Both the position numbers and the translations under genes were made by a program. 64,000 nucleotides of DNA from JASJAR01 sp039198225 (lineage in GTDB: Bacteria; Pseudomonadota; Alphaproteobacteria; Rhodobacterales; Rhodobacteraceae), in contig JBCCTQ010000001.1 of NCBI GenBank assembly GCA_039198225.1, positions 1 through 64,000 on the forward strand. The letters run 5' to 3'. Below are positions 51,455 through 59,881 of this stretch, piece by piece (position 1 is the first letter of the stretch; every line of letters starts with the position of its first letter). The notes below the pieces were generated by a model that saw only the letters and a list, made by a program, of their open reading frames with translations, ran no database searches and was not told the DNA's origin.

Positions 51455-52599
51455 TGGGCCGCCTCGCTGAGAACATGGCGCGAAATAATCAGACGCATGA
51501 TGTCATTGGTCCCTTCAAGGATCTGATGAACCCGAAGATCGCGGACAATTTTCTCGACCCCGTAGTCGGCAAGATAGCCGTAGCCGCCATGGATCTGGAG
51601 TGCCTCATTGGCGACTTTGAAGCCCGTATCGGTCACCAATCGCTTGGCCATCGCGCAAAACGCCGAGGCGTCCGGCGCGCCCTGGTCGAGCTTCCACGCG
51701 GCTTGGCGAAGAAATGTCCGCGCCGCTTCGAGTTCGGTTGCCATATCGGCGAGTTTGAATTGGACGTTTTGGAATTGTCCGATGGGCTTTCCGAAAGCGC
51801 TCCGCTCTTGGGCGTATTGCGCGGCCTTGTCGAGGGCCGATTGCGCGCCGCCCAGAGAGCAGGCGGCAATGTTCAAGCGCCCGCCATCGAGACCCATCAT
51901 CGCGTACCGAAACCCTGCTCCAGCTTCCCCAACGAGGTGCGTGCGCGGCACGCGACACGCGTCGAACTGGACTTGGGCAGTAGGCTGGGTGTGCCAGCCC
52001 ATTTTCTTTTCATTTGCCCCGAAGGTGAGACCGTCCCGCGGCGCATCGACGAGAAGCGTCGAAATGCCTTGGGGGCCCTCGCCGCCGGTGCGCACCATTG
52101 TGAGGTAAATGTCCGCCGCACCGCCTCCAGAGATAAAGGCTTTGTTGCCAGTGACGACGAAGTCTTCGCCATCCGTCTCGGCCCGTGTTTTGAGCGCCGC
52201 GGCATCCGAGCCTGAACCGGGTTCAGTCAGGCAATAGGCGCCGACCTTTTCCATGGCGACAAGCTTTGGCACCCAATCGGCGCGGAGCGTGTCCGAGCCG
52301 AACCGGTCAACCATCCAAGCCACCATGTTGTGGATCGAAAGATAGGACGCGACAGAGGGACAGGCTTCGGCGAGCGCTTCGAAAATTAGCGTGGCATCGA
52401 GGCGGGAAAGCCCGCTTCCGCCATGGTCTTCGCCCACATAGATCCCCGCCATCCCAAGGGGTGCGGTCTGGCGCAGGACGTCAATTGGGAAGTGCCTTTC
52501 TTGATCCCATTCAATGGCGTGGGGGGAGATGGCGTCTTGGCCGAACGCCCGCGCCATGTCGGAAATAGCGATTTGCTCATCGGTGAGAGCAAAGTCCAT
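51451..52599 (-). CDS. Acyl-CoA dehydrogenase (isobutyryl-CoA type)
   Basis: FAD-dependent dehydrogenase, 382 residues, most likely oxidising isobutyryl-CoA to methacrylyl-CoA given the downstream valine enzymes. Motifs: GAYCLTEPGSGSDAAALKTR, VTGNKAFISGGGAADIYLTM and GGYGYLADYGVEKIVRDLR. The catalytic glutamate is in QILEGTNDIMR near the C-terminus, the usual position for this class. ATG at 52599 gives MDFALTDEQIAISDMAR; upstream in-frame sequence is not family-like. It is the first gene of the minus-strand operon, facing the TetR gene across a 101-bp gap. Confidence 0.92.
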   Translation of the reverse strand: MDFALTDEQIAISDMARAFGQDAISPHAIEWDQERHFPIDVLRQTAPLGMAGIYVGEDHGGSGLSRLDATLIFEALAEACPSVASYLSIHNMVAWMVDRFGSDTLRADWVPKLVAMEKVGAYCLTEPGSGSDAAALKTRAETDGEDFVVTGNKAFISGGGAADIYLTMVRTGGEGPQGISTLLVDAPRDGLTFGANEKKMGWHTQPTAQVQFDACRVPRTHLVGEAGAGFRYAMMGLDGGRLNIAACSLGGAQSALDKAAQYAQERSAFGKPIGQFQNVQFKLADMATELEAARTFLRQAAWKLDQGAPDASAFCAMAKRLVTDTGFKVANEALQIHGGYGYLADYGVEKIVRDLRVHQILEGTNDIMRLIISRHVLSEAAH

Positions 52600-52672
52600 G
52601 GCGGCGAATTCTCCTCCTAACCCCGCCTCGATTTTCCAGTCTTGCGTGGGCAAAGTCAATGTGATAATTTTA

Positions 52673-52682
52673 TGAACGTTCA
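52673..52682. promoter_or_regulatory. Palindrome TGAACGTTCA between the valine and leucine operons
   Basis: A perfect 10-bp palindrome, 18 bp before the TetR start and 73 bp before the acyl-CoA dehydrogenase start, in an AT-rich stretch. Length and position suit a TetR-family operator controlling both divergent operons. Binding is inferred only. Confidence 0.55.
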
Positions 52683-52700
52683 ATTATTAATGAGGCGCCC

Positions 52701-53309
52701 ATGGCCCGCACCATCGGATCGAATGGAAAGACCACACGGGCGGCGATCCGGGCCAAAAGCCTCGCTCTTTTTGCGGAATCGAGTTTCGCGGCTGTTTCGA
52801 TGCGGCGGATCGCTGACGAGGTCGGGGTCCAGCCGGCCGCGCTCTACGCCTATTATCCCTCCAAGCAGTCGATCCTGGTCGACCTTTTGGTGAGCCACAT
52901 GGAAGAGCTTTTGGCCGCCTGGGAGGAAGAGAAATGCGCCGAAAGCCCTGGCGATGCGCTCGAGCGGTTTTCCCGGTTTCACATCCGCTACCATATCAAA
53001 CGGGCCGACGCGGTGTTTCTGTCTTACATGGAGCTTCGCGCCCTTGAGCCCGAAGGCTTCAAAGAGATCGAAGCGCTGCGGAAGACGTACGAGGGCGAAT
53101 TGCGGGCCATCTTGGAGGCTGGGCAAGCGTCAGGCGAATTTGCTGTGAAAGACCCGCCTATCGCCGCAATGGCGATCCTGGCGATGCTGACCGGCGTCAA
53201 CACTTGGTACCGCTCCAAAGGTCGGCTCTCCCAAGCAGCGATCGCGGATCGCTATGTGGCGATGGTGAAAGGGGCGGCGGGGGCAAGCGTCGAGGCAGCC
53301 CATGTTTGA
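52701..53309 (+). CDS. TetR-family transcriptional regulator
   Basis: A 202-residue regulator. The N-terminal helix-turn-helix spans about residues 12-60 (TRAAIRAKSLALFAESSFAA, SMRRIADEVGVQPAALYAYY), followed by an all-helical ligand domain. The divergent acyl-CoA dehydrogenase and the immediately downstream leucine genes (8-bp overlap with ivd) suggest an acyl-CoA ligand from branched-chain amino acids. Leucine operons in other Proteobacteria often use a MerR-type LiuR instead; this one has TetR. Its own promoter holds the TGAACGTTCA palindrome, so autoregulation is plausible. Confidence 0.88.
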   Translation: MARTIGSNGKTTRAAIRAKSLALFAESSFAAVSMRRIADEVGVQPAALYAYYPSKQSILVDLLVSHMEELLAAWEEEKCAESPGDALERFSRFHIRYHIKRADAVFLSYMELRALEPEGFKEIEALRKTYEGELRAILEAGQASGEFAVKDPPIAAMAILAMLTGVNTWYRSKGRLSQAAIADRYVAMVKGAAGASVEAAHV

Positions 53310-54465
53310 TGGGGGGATGAATTTCGGCCTGGGCGAGGAGATCGACGCGCTCCGCGACACTGTCGGGCGATTTGCTGCCGCGGAAATTGCCCCGCGGGCG
53401 AGCTCGATCGATGCCGACAATCTCTTTCCAAACGATCTATGGACGAAGATGGGCGATCTTGGGCTCCATGGGATCACTGTGCCCGAAGACGATGGCGGGG
53501 CAGGCATGGGTTATCTTGCCCATTGCGTGGCCATCGAAGAGATTAGCCGCGCCTCCGCTTCGGTGGGGCTGTCTTATGGCGCCCATTCGAACCTCTGTAT
53601 CAATCAGATCAGCCGGAACGGCTCGCCTGAACAGAAGGAAAAATACCTACCAACGCTAATCTCGGGCACCCATGTGGGCGCATTGGCCATGTCGGAGCCC
53701 GGTGCGGGGTCGGACGTTGTGTCGATGCGCCTGAGAGCCGACAAGCGAAACGACCGCTATGTGCTCAACGGCACAAAAATGTGGATCACCAACGGGCCGG
53801 ATGCCGAAACCTTGGTGGTCTATGCCAAGACCGATCCCGATGCGGGCCCACATGGAATAACGGCCTTTCTCATCGAGCGCTCGATGGCTGGTTTCTCCAC
53901 GGCCCAAAAGCTCGACAAGCTCGGCATGCGGGGCTCGAACACCTGCGAATTGGTCTTTGAGGATTGCGAGGTCCCGTTTGAAAACGTCCTCGGTGAGGAG
54001 GGGCGGGGGGTCAATGTGTTGATGTCGGGTCTCGATTACGAGCGGGTCGTGCTGGCGGCGGGGCCTTTGGGGATTATGGCGGCAGCGATGGATGTCGTTG
54101 TTCCTTACAGCCATGAGCGCGAGCAATTCGTCCAACCCATCGGCACGTTTCAACTGATGCAAGGCAAGATCGCCGATATGTATACGACGATGAATGCGTG
54201 CCGGGCTTACGTATATTCCGTGGCCGCGGCCTGCGACCGAGGCGAAACCAACCGCAAAGACGCGGCCGGGTGTATTCTCTATGCCGCTGAGAAGGCAACG
54301 CAGGTCGCCCTCGATGCGATCCAATGCCTCGGCGGAAACGGATACGTAAACGAATATCCCACCGGTCGGCTGTTACGGGACGCGAAGCTTTACGAGATCG
54401 GCGCGGGCACAAGCGAGATCCGACGGATGCTGATCGGCCGAGAGATCTTTGAGGAAAACGAATGA
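53302..54465 (+). CDS. ivd: Isovaleryl-CoA dehydrogenase
   Basis: Oxidises isovaleryl-CoA to 3-methylcrotonyl-CoA in leucine degradation, 387 residues. Family blocks: AMSEPGAGSDVVSMRLRADK, LNGTKMWITNGPDAETLVV and the C-terminal QCLGGNGYVNEYPTGRLLR. The catalytic glutamate sits in SGLDYERVVLAAGPLG (Glu247), the special position of isovaleryl-CoA dehydrogenase, rather than near the C-terminus. ATG at 53302 follows a GAGG ribosome site; a second ATG at 53317 is possible. It overlaps TetR upstream by 8 bp and mccB downstream by 4 bp. Confidence 0.94.
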   Translation: MFDGGMNFGLGEEIDALRDTVGRFAAAEIAPRASSIDADNLFPNDLWTKMGDLGLHGITVPEDDGGAGMGYLAHCVAIEEISRASASVGLSYGAHSNLCINQISRNGSPEQKEKYLPTLISGTHVGALAMSEPGAGSDVVSMRLRADKRNDRYVLNGTKMWITNGPDAETLVVYAKTDPDAGPHGITAFLIERSMAGFSTAQKLDKLGMRGSNTCELVFEDCEVPFENVLGEEGRGVNVLMSGLDYERVVLAAGPLGIMAAAMDVVVPYSHEREQFVQPIGTFQLMQGKIADMYTTMNACRAYVYSVAAACDRGETNRKDAAGCILYAAEKATQVALDAIQCLGGNGYVNEYPTGRLLRDAKLYEIGAGTSEIRRMLIGREIFEENE

Positions 54466-56054
54466 TACTCGCGCCCGGAGCCAAGCCCGAAGCTGCCAAC
54501 CGGGCGGCCATGGATGCCCATCTCGACCGGGTGGCAAAAATCGCGGCGCGGGCGATGGCAGGAGGGTCCGAGCGATCCAAGGCGCGCCACTTGGACCGTG
54601 GCAAAATGCTTCCGCGCGACCGGATCGCCGCGTTGCTCGATCCCGGGAGCCCGTTCCTTGAGATTGGGCTTTTCGCTGCCGAAGGGGTTTATCCGGATCC
54701 GATCCCAGCGGCGGGGGCGGTCGCTGGAATTGGGAAAGTGGCTGGCCGGGACTGCATGATTTTTGCCAACGATGCGACGGTCAAAGGCGGGAGCTACTTC
54801 CCGCTCACCGTCAAAAAACACCTCCGCGGTCAGGAAATTGCGGCCGAGAACCGGCTTCCTTGCCTCTATCTTGTCGATAGCGGCGGCGCGAACCTTCCCC
54901 GACAAGACCAGGTCTTCCCCGACCGCGACCATTTTGGTCGGATCTTTTACAACCAGGCCCGGATGAGTGCGGCCGGCATTGCGCAAATCTCTGTGGTGCT
55001 GGGGAGCTCCACCGCCGGCGGCGCCTATGTGCCCGCGATGTCGGATGAGACGATCATGGTCCGAAACCAGTCGACGATTTTTCTCGCCGGCCCCCCCTTG
55101 GTCAAAGAAGCAACCGGCGAGGATGTTGACGCCGAAGCGCTGGGTGGGGCGGAGGTCCATACCGGCACATCCGGTGTGGCCGATCATATGGCCGAAGACG
55201 AGCCCCATGCCTTGGCCCTGTCCCGCCAAATCGTGGGCACCCTGCCGCCGTCGGCCGGACACGGACTTGTCTTGCGCGCACCGATGCCGCCCGTGCTCGA
55301 CGCCGATGAGATCCTAGGCATCATCCCCGACGATCCGCGCCGGCCCTATGACGCCAGGGAGATTATCGCGCGCATAGTCGATGCCAGCGCATTCGACGAA
55401 TTCAAAGCCCGCTATGGCACCACACTTGTGACCGGCTTTGCCCATATCGACGGTGTGCCGGTGGGTATTCTTGCCAATAACGGTGTCCTTTTCTCGGATG
55501 CCTCCGTCAAAGGCGCCCATTTCATCGAGCTCTGCTGTCAGCGGAAAATACCCCTGCTGTTTCTGCAGAATATTAGCGGGTTTATGGTTGGGACGGCGGC
55601 CGAGGCGGGCGGCATCGCGAAAGACGGGGCAAAGCTCGTCAATGCAGTCTCGACCGCTGCGGTCCCGAAGATCACCGTGATTGTCGGCGGCTCCTACGGC
55701 GCGGGCAATTACGGGATGTGCGGCCGGGCTTTCGGGCCGCGGTTTCTATGGATGTGGCCCAATGCGCGGATCTCGGTGATGGGCGGGCCGCAGGCGGCGG
55801 GGGTTCTAGCCCGAGTGTCTCGGGAGGCGGCTGAGGCGCGGGGGGAGACCTGGTCGGACGAAGAGGAAACGGCAATCAAAGCGCCGGTGCTCGAGCAATT
55901 CGAAACCCAATCCGACCCCGTATATGCGTCCGCACGGCTTTGGGACGACGGCATCATTGACCCTCGTCAGACCCGCAATGTGGTCGCTTTGAGCCTCCAC
56001 GCTTGCCTCAACGCGCCGATCGAAGAGACGCGCTTCGGCCTTTTTCGGATGTGA
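54462..56054 (+). CDS. liuB: Methylcrotonyl-CoA carboxylase beta (carboxyltransferase) subunit
   Basis: Transfers carboxyl from biotin to 3-methylcrotonyl-CoA, 530 residues. Carboxyltransferase motifs: YLVDSGGANLPRQDQVFPDR, VVLGSSTAGGAYVPAMSDET and IVGGSYGAGNYGMCGRAFGP. ATG at 54462 overlaps ivd by 4 bp. The gene order ivd - carboxyltransferase - biotin carboxylase is the liu order, which fixes the specificity better than sequence alone. The stop overlaps or abuts the biotin carboxylase start. Confidence 0.94.
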   Translation: MILAPGAKPEAANRAAMDAHLDRVAKIAARAMAGGSERSKARHLDRGKMLPRDRIAALLDPGSPFLEIGLFAAEGVYPDPIPAAGAVAGIGKVAGRDCMIFANDATVKGGSYFPLTVKKHLRGQEIAAENRLPCLYLVDSGGANLPRQDQVFPDRDHFGRIFYNQARMSAAGIAQISVVLGSSTAGGAYVPAMSDETIMVRNQSTIFLAGPPLVKEATGEDVDAEALGGAEVHTGTSGVADHMAEDEPHALALSRQIVGTLPPSAGHGLVLRAPMPPVLDADEILGIIPDDPRRPYDAREIIARIVDASAFDEFKARYGTTLVTGFAHIDGVPVGILANNGVLFSDASVKGAHFIELCCQRKIPLLFLQNISGFMVGTAAEAGGIAKDGAKLVNAVSTAAVPKITVIVGGSYGAGNYGMCGRAFGPRFLWMWPNARISVMGGPQAAGVLARVSREAAEARGETWSDEEETAIKAPVLEQFETQSDPVYASARLWDDGIIDPRQTRNVVALSLHACLNAPIEETRFGLFRM

Positions 56055-56059
56055 GCGCG

Positions 56060-58042
56060 GTGTTTTCGAAACTCCTCATTGCCAATCGCGGGGAGATCGC
56101 CGTCCGGGTTATCCGCTCAGCTCGGGCAATGGGCATCGCAACGGTGGCGGTCTATTCGGAGGCAGACGCGAAAGCGCTCCACGTCGAGCTGGCGGACGAA
56201 GCGGTGTGGATAGGGCCTCCGCCTGTGGCCGACAGCTATCTTAGGGGCCGTGCAATCATCGAAGCGGCGCGCAAATCCGGCGCGGAGGCGATCCATCCGG
56301 GCTATGGCTTCTTGTCCGAGAACGCTGATTTTGTAGACGCGGTGGAGGCGGCGGGCCTCACTTTCGTCGGGCCTTCAGCCCAAGCCATCCGGGCGATGGG
56401 GCTCAAAGACGCGGCGAAGGCGCTGATGGAAACAGCCGAGGTGCCCGTGGTGCCAGGCTATCACGGCGCCGACCAAGATCCTGGCCTCTTGGCGGCGGAA
56501 GCCGAGACCATTGGCTACCCAATCCTCATCAAGGCCCGAGCCGGAGGCGGGGGGCGGGGGATCCGCTTGGTCGTCCGGCCGGAAGAGTTCCAAGCTGCAC
56601 TCGAGAGTGCTGCCCGCGAAGCGCAAGGTGCCTTCGGCGATCCCACTGTCATCATCGAGAAGTTCGTTGCCTCTCCCCGCCATATTGAAGTGCAGGTCTT
56701 TGGCGATCGCCATGGCAATGTGGTTCATCTTTTTGAGCGGGATTGCTCGCTCCAACGCCGGCATCAAAAGGTAGTTGAGGAAGCGCCTGCGCCGGGCATG
56801 ACGTCCGAGATGCGTGCTGCCATGGCCGAGGCTGCCGTCCGTGCTGCCAAGGCCATAGATTATGTCGGCGCGGGTACCGTAGAATTCATCGTCGACGGAT
56901 CGGGGGCCCTTCGGACGGATGGGTTTTGGTTCATGGAAATGAACACGCGCCTCCAGGTCGAACATCCGGTGACAGAAGCGATAACTGGCGTCGATCTTGT
57001 GGAAATTCAGCTCCGCGTGGCGTCCGGGGAGACCTTGCCCTTTTCCCAAGGAGATCTCGCAATTGAGGGCCACGCCGTGGAGGCTCGGCTTTATGCCGAA
57101 GATGTTGCGGCGGGGTTTTTGCCGGCGTCGGGGGGAATACGGGAGTTTGCTACGGGCCACGACATCGTGCGTATCGATACCGGTATCCGCGCCGGTGACC
57201 GTGTCACCCCACTATACGATCCGATGATCGCCAAACTTATCGCCCAGGGTCCCAGCCGCGCCGAGGCCTTTGCCCGCCTGCGATCAGCACTCCGCGGCCT
57301 CCATGTTGCCGGGCCAGCCACCAATCGGGGCTTCCTTCTGGCACTCCTCGGCGAGGAAGATGTGGCCGAAGGTGCGGTCGATACGGGTCTGATAGAGCGG
57401 CGTCTCGACTTTCTGACCGCCCCGCCGTCGCCCGTTCCCGAAGTTGAAATCCTTGCGGCACTCCTCCTTCTCGGCATCGACCCAGCCAAACCCTTCATGG
57501 GGTGGCGACTTTGGGGTGCGGCGCGCCACCCGTTCCGCATGGGTGGCTCTGGCCTTGCGGCGGTGGACAGGACGTTGGAGATCTCCTCGGAAGGATGGTT
57601 TTCTACTGCAGACGCCCCCGGGGCCGCGATCGGCGAGGTCGAAATCGAAGGCGCCTTGGTTCGTTACGCAACAGAGCGCCAGACCAAGCAGGCAACGTTT
57701 GCGCGCTGGACCGAGGGGGCGGTGCAGCACGTCTCACTTCTCGCGGATGGAGCGCAGTTTATTTTTTACATTCCCGATCCCCTTGCCCGGGCATCGGAAA
57801 ATGCGGCGGGATCGGGCGCAATCCTCTCGCCAATGACCGGAACGGTCACCGCTATTTTGACCCAGCCCGGCACGGATGTGGCCGTCGATCAGCCCCTCCT
57901 CGCCCTCGAAGCGATGAAAATGGAGATCGATATTCGCGCGCCGGTGGCGGGCGTCCTCGAACGGCTTGAAGCCATGGTCGGCCAAACGGTGGAGGGAGGC
58001 GCGGTTATTGGGGCGATCACCCCGGAGGCTGCAGATGGGTGA
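56060..58042 (+). CDS. liuD: Methylcrotonyl-CoA carboxylase alpha (biotin) subunit
   Basis: ATP-dependent biotin carboxylase with biotin carrier domain, 660 residues. The N-terminus FSKLLIANRGEIAVRVIRSA starts the carboxylase domain, the ATP-grasp site is in IKARAGGGGRGIRLVVRPEE, and FMEMNTRLQVEHPVTEAITG is the catalytic part. The C-terminal carrier domain has the biotinylation motif LLALEAMKMEIDI. The start is ambiguous between GTG at 56051 (overlapping the liuB stop) and GTG at 56060; the second matches the family N-terminus (VFSKLLIAN) and is used. Confidence 0.92.
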   Translation: MFSKLLIANRGEIAVRVIRSARAMGIATVAVYSEADAKALHVELADEAVWIGPPPVADSYLRGRAIIEAARKSGAEAIHPGYGFLSENADFVDAVEAAGLTFVGPSAQAIRAMGLKDAAKALMETAEVPVVPGYHGADQDPGLLAAEAETIGYPILIKARAGGGGRGIRLVVRPEEFQAALESAAREAQGAFGDPTVIIEKFVASPRHIEVQVFGDRHGNVVHLFERDCSLQRRHQKVVEEAPAPGMTSEMRAAMAEAAVRAAKAIDYVGAGTVEFIVDGSGALRTDGFWFMEMNTRLQVEHPVTEAITGVDLVEIQLRVASGETLPFSQGDLAIEGHAVEARLYAEDVAAGFLPASGGIREFATGHDIVRIDTGIRAGDRVTPLYDPMIAKLIAQGPSRAEAFARLRSALRGLHVAGPATNRGFLLALLGEEDVAEGAVDTGLIERRLDFLTAPPSPVPEVEILAALLLLGIDPAKPFMGWRLWGAARHPFRMGGSGLAAVDRTLEISSEGWFSTADAPGAAIGEVEIEGALVRYATERQTKQATFARWTEGAVQHVSLLADGAQFIFYIPDPLARASENAAGSGAILSPMTGTVTAILTQPGTDVAVDQPLLALEAMKMEIDIRAPVAGVLERLEAMVGQTVEGGAVIGAITPEAADG

Positions 58043-58898
58043 GCGGATTACATTATGGGAGGTTGGGCCGCGGGACGGTCTCCAATACCTCGCCCGTCCG
58101 CTGCCCGTGTCCACACGGATCGAATTGATAGACCGACTTTCGAAAGTGGGGTTTCCGATTATTGAGGCCGGTAGTTTCGTGTCCGCAAGGCGTGTGCCTC
58201 AGATGGCCGAGGCCAGCGCGGTCATGGCGGGCATCACCCGCCAGCCCGGCACCCGATTTGCGGCTCTGACCCCCAATCTTCGCGGTTACGAAGCCGCCCG
58301 GGACGAACGGGTCGATATCGTCGCGGTTTTCGCCTCTGCTTCCGAGAAGTTCAGCCGCGAAAACATCAATTGTACAATGGCCGAGAGCCTTGAGCGGTTC
58401 GCCCCAATAATGGAGGTTGCTCGGCAGGACGGAATTCCAGTGCGAGCTTATCTTTCTTGCGTGATTGCGTGCCCTTACGAAGGGCCGATCGCGCCTGAGG
58501 CAGTGGCTGATATGGCCGAGAAACTCCTCAATCTCGGCGCGTTCGAAGTCTCCCTGGGCGATACGATTGGGGCTGGCCGCGAAGACAGCGTTGCAGCCAT
58601 GCTCGACAAGGTTTTGGCAGTTTGCCCTGCCGCACAGCTTGCCGGTCATTTTCATGATACGGGTGGAAAGGCGCTGGCCAATATTCGTATCAGCTTGGAG
58701 CGCGGTCTCCGTGTTTTCGATGCTTCCATCGGTGGGCTCGGCGGCTGTCCTTTTGCTCCCGGTGCGAGCGGCAATGTTGCCTCCGAAGCGGTCGTGGCAA
58801 TGCTGGAAGAAGGCGGCTGGGAAACAGGCCTCGATGCGTCTGCTCTTGCAGACGCCGCGCGCTTTGTAGCCGAGGAGATTGTGCCCCGTGGCGGATGA
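58035..58898 (+). CDS. liuE: Hydroxymethylglutaryl-CoA lyase
   Basis: Cleaves HMG-CoA to acetyl-CoA and acetoacetate, 287 residues, final step of leucine degradation. Motifs: ITLWEVGPRDGLQYLARPLP (metal and substrate site), SVFSA-like VDIVAVFASASEKFSRENIN, and GGLGGCPFAPGASGNVASEA (catalytic Cys in the flexible loop). ATG at 58035 overlaps the carboxylase by 8 bp. The acetoacetate it makes would feed the thiolase reaction after activation to its CoA ester. Confidence 0.94.
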   Translation: MGERITLWEVGPRDGLQYLARPLPVSTRIELIDRLSKVGFPIIEAGSFVSARRVPQMAEASAVMAGITRQPGTRFAALTPNLRGYEAARDERVDIVAVFASASEKFSRENINCTMAESLERFAPIMEVARQDGIPVRAYLSCVIACPYEGPIAPEAVADMAEKLLNLGAFEVSLGDTIGAGREDSVAAMLDKVLAVCPAAQLAGHFHDTGGKALANIRISLERGLRVFDASIGGLGGCPFAPGASGNVASEAVVAMLEEGGWETGLDASALADAARFVAEEIVPRGG

Positions 58899-59679
58899 CT
58901 ACACCACAATTCGTTGCGCCGCACCGAGGCCAGGTGTCGTAGAACTCCGCCTGGCGCGCCCTGAAAAGCGGAATGCCATGGACGCCGACATGATCCGCGA
59001 GCTTCACACCGCGTTCTTGAGTCTCGGCGCCGATCCCGATGTGCGGGTGATTGTTATGGCCGCGGAAGGGGATGTGTTCTGCGCGGGAGGCGACCTCGAA
59101 TGGATGCGCACACAATCCGCCCGGTCCCGCGCTGGCCGGATTGAGGGCGCGAGCGAATTGGCCCATATGCTCGGCGCCATTGATACATGCCCCAATCTCG
59201 TCATTGCCCGTGTCCAAGGCCGTGCCTTCGGCGGCGGATTGGGTCTGCTATGCGTAAGCGATGTTGTCATTTCAACCAATCTCGCGGAGTTTTCCCTGAC
59301 CGAAACAAGGCTCGGGCTTATTCCCGCAACTATCGGCCCATTTGTGATCCGCCGAATGGGGGCGGGCATGGCGCGGCAGATTTTTTATTCCGGGGCCGTT
59401 TTCGGAACAGAATTCGGATTACGATCTGGATTAATTACCGAAGCGGTCTTGCCGAATGAATTGGACGAGTGCGCTGCACGCCAGATCGAAGCTGCTCTCA
59501 ATACCGCACCGGGGGCAAGTGTTGCGGCAAAAGCGCTTTGGCGCGACCTGGCCGGGCACATATCACCCGAGGTGGTGGAACGATCCATTGAGGCCCTTGC
59601 GGAGCGCTGGGAAACCGGCGAGGCCGCCGCAGGGATAGACGCCTTTCTGTCGAGAAGGCCGATGCCTTGGGCCCCATGA
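58888..59679 (+). CDS. liuC: Methylglutaconyl-CoA hydratase (crotonase family)
   Basis: Hydrates 3-methylglutaconyl-CoA to HMG-CoA, 263 residues. Crotonase motifs: LARPEKRNAMDADMIRELHT, FCAGGDLEWMRTQSA and GRAFGGGLGLLCVSDVVIST. Leucine-operon position, not sequence, identifies the substrate. The start is GTG at 58888 (VADDYTTIRCAAP), overlapping the lyase stop; the open frame extends to a TTG at 58879. The order here is liuE before liuC. It is the last gene of the leucine operon. Confidence 0.88.
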   Translation: MADDYTTIRCAAPRPGVVELRLARPEKRNAMDADMIRELHTAFLSLGADPDVRVIVMAAEGDVFCAGGDLEWMRTQSARSRAGRIEGASELAHMLGAIDTCPNLVIARVQGRAFGGGLGLLCVSDVVISTNLAEFSLTETRLGLIPATIGPFVIRRMGAGMARQIFYSGAVFGTEFGLRSGLITEAVLPNELDECAARQIEAALNTAPGASVAAKALWRDLAGHISPEVVERSIEALAERWETGEAAAGIDAFLSRRPMPWAP

Positions 59680-59768
59680 CTGCGCGATATTGTCCCGGGC
59701 CAACGCAAGAAAATATACAATAAATATTGATATTAAGCGGAATTTTCGCCCGTATCACAGACAAAAAT

Positions 59769-59812
59769 GAGGTACGAACCTCAAAGAGTGGTAGACATGA
59801 GGGGCGTACCTC
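59769..59812 (+). promoter_or_regulatory. Twin operators ahead of the sugar-type ABC operon
   Basis: Two similar inverted repeats: GAGGTACGAACCTC (59769-59782) and GAGGGGCGTACCTC (59799-59812), centres 30 bp apart. Each lies in a shared frame ATGAGG...CCTCAAA, so they are also direct repeats. They are 70-110 bp before the solute-binding gene start and are likely sites for a LacI-, GntR- or DeoR-like regulator not in the window. Confidence 0.6.
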
Positions 59813-59881
59813 AAATAGCGTCAATGTATGCCTCGATTCGTGAATTCTCGGTCGACGGCAATCACGATTAGGGAGGAACGG

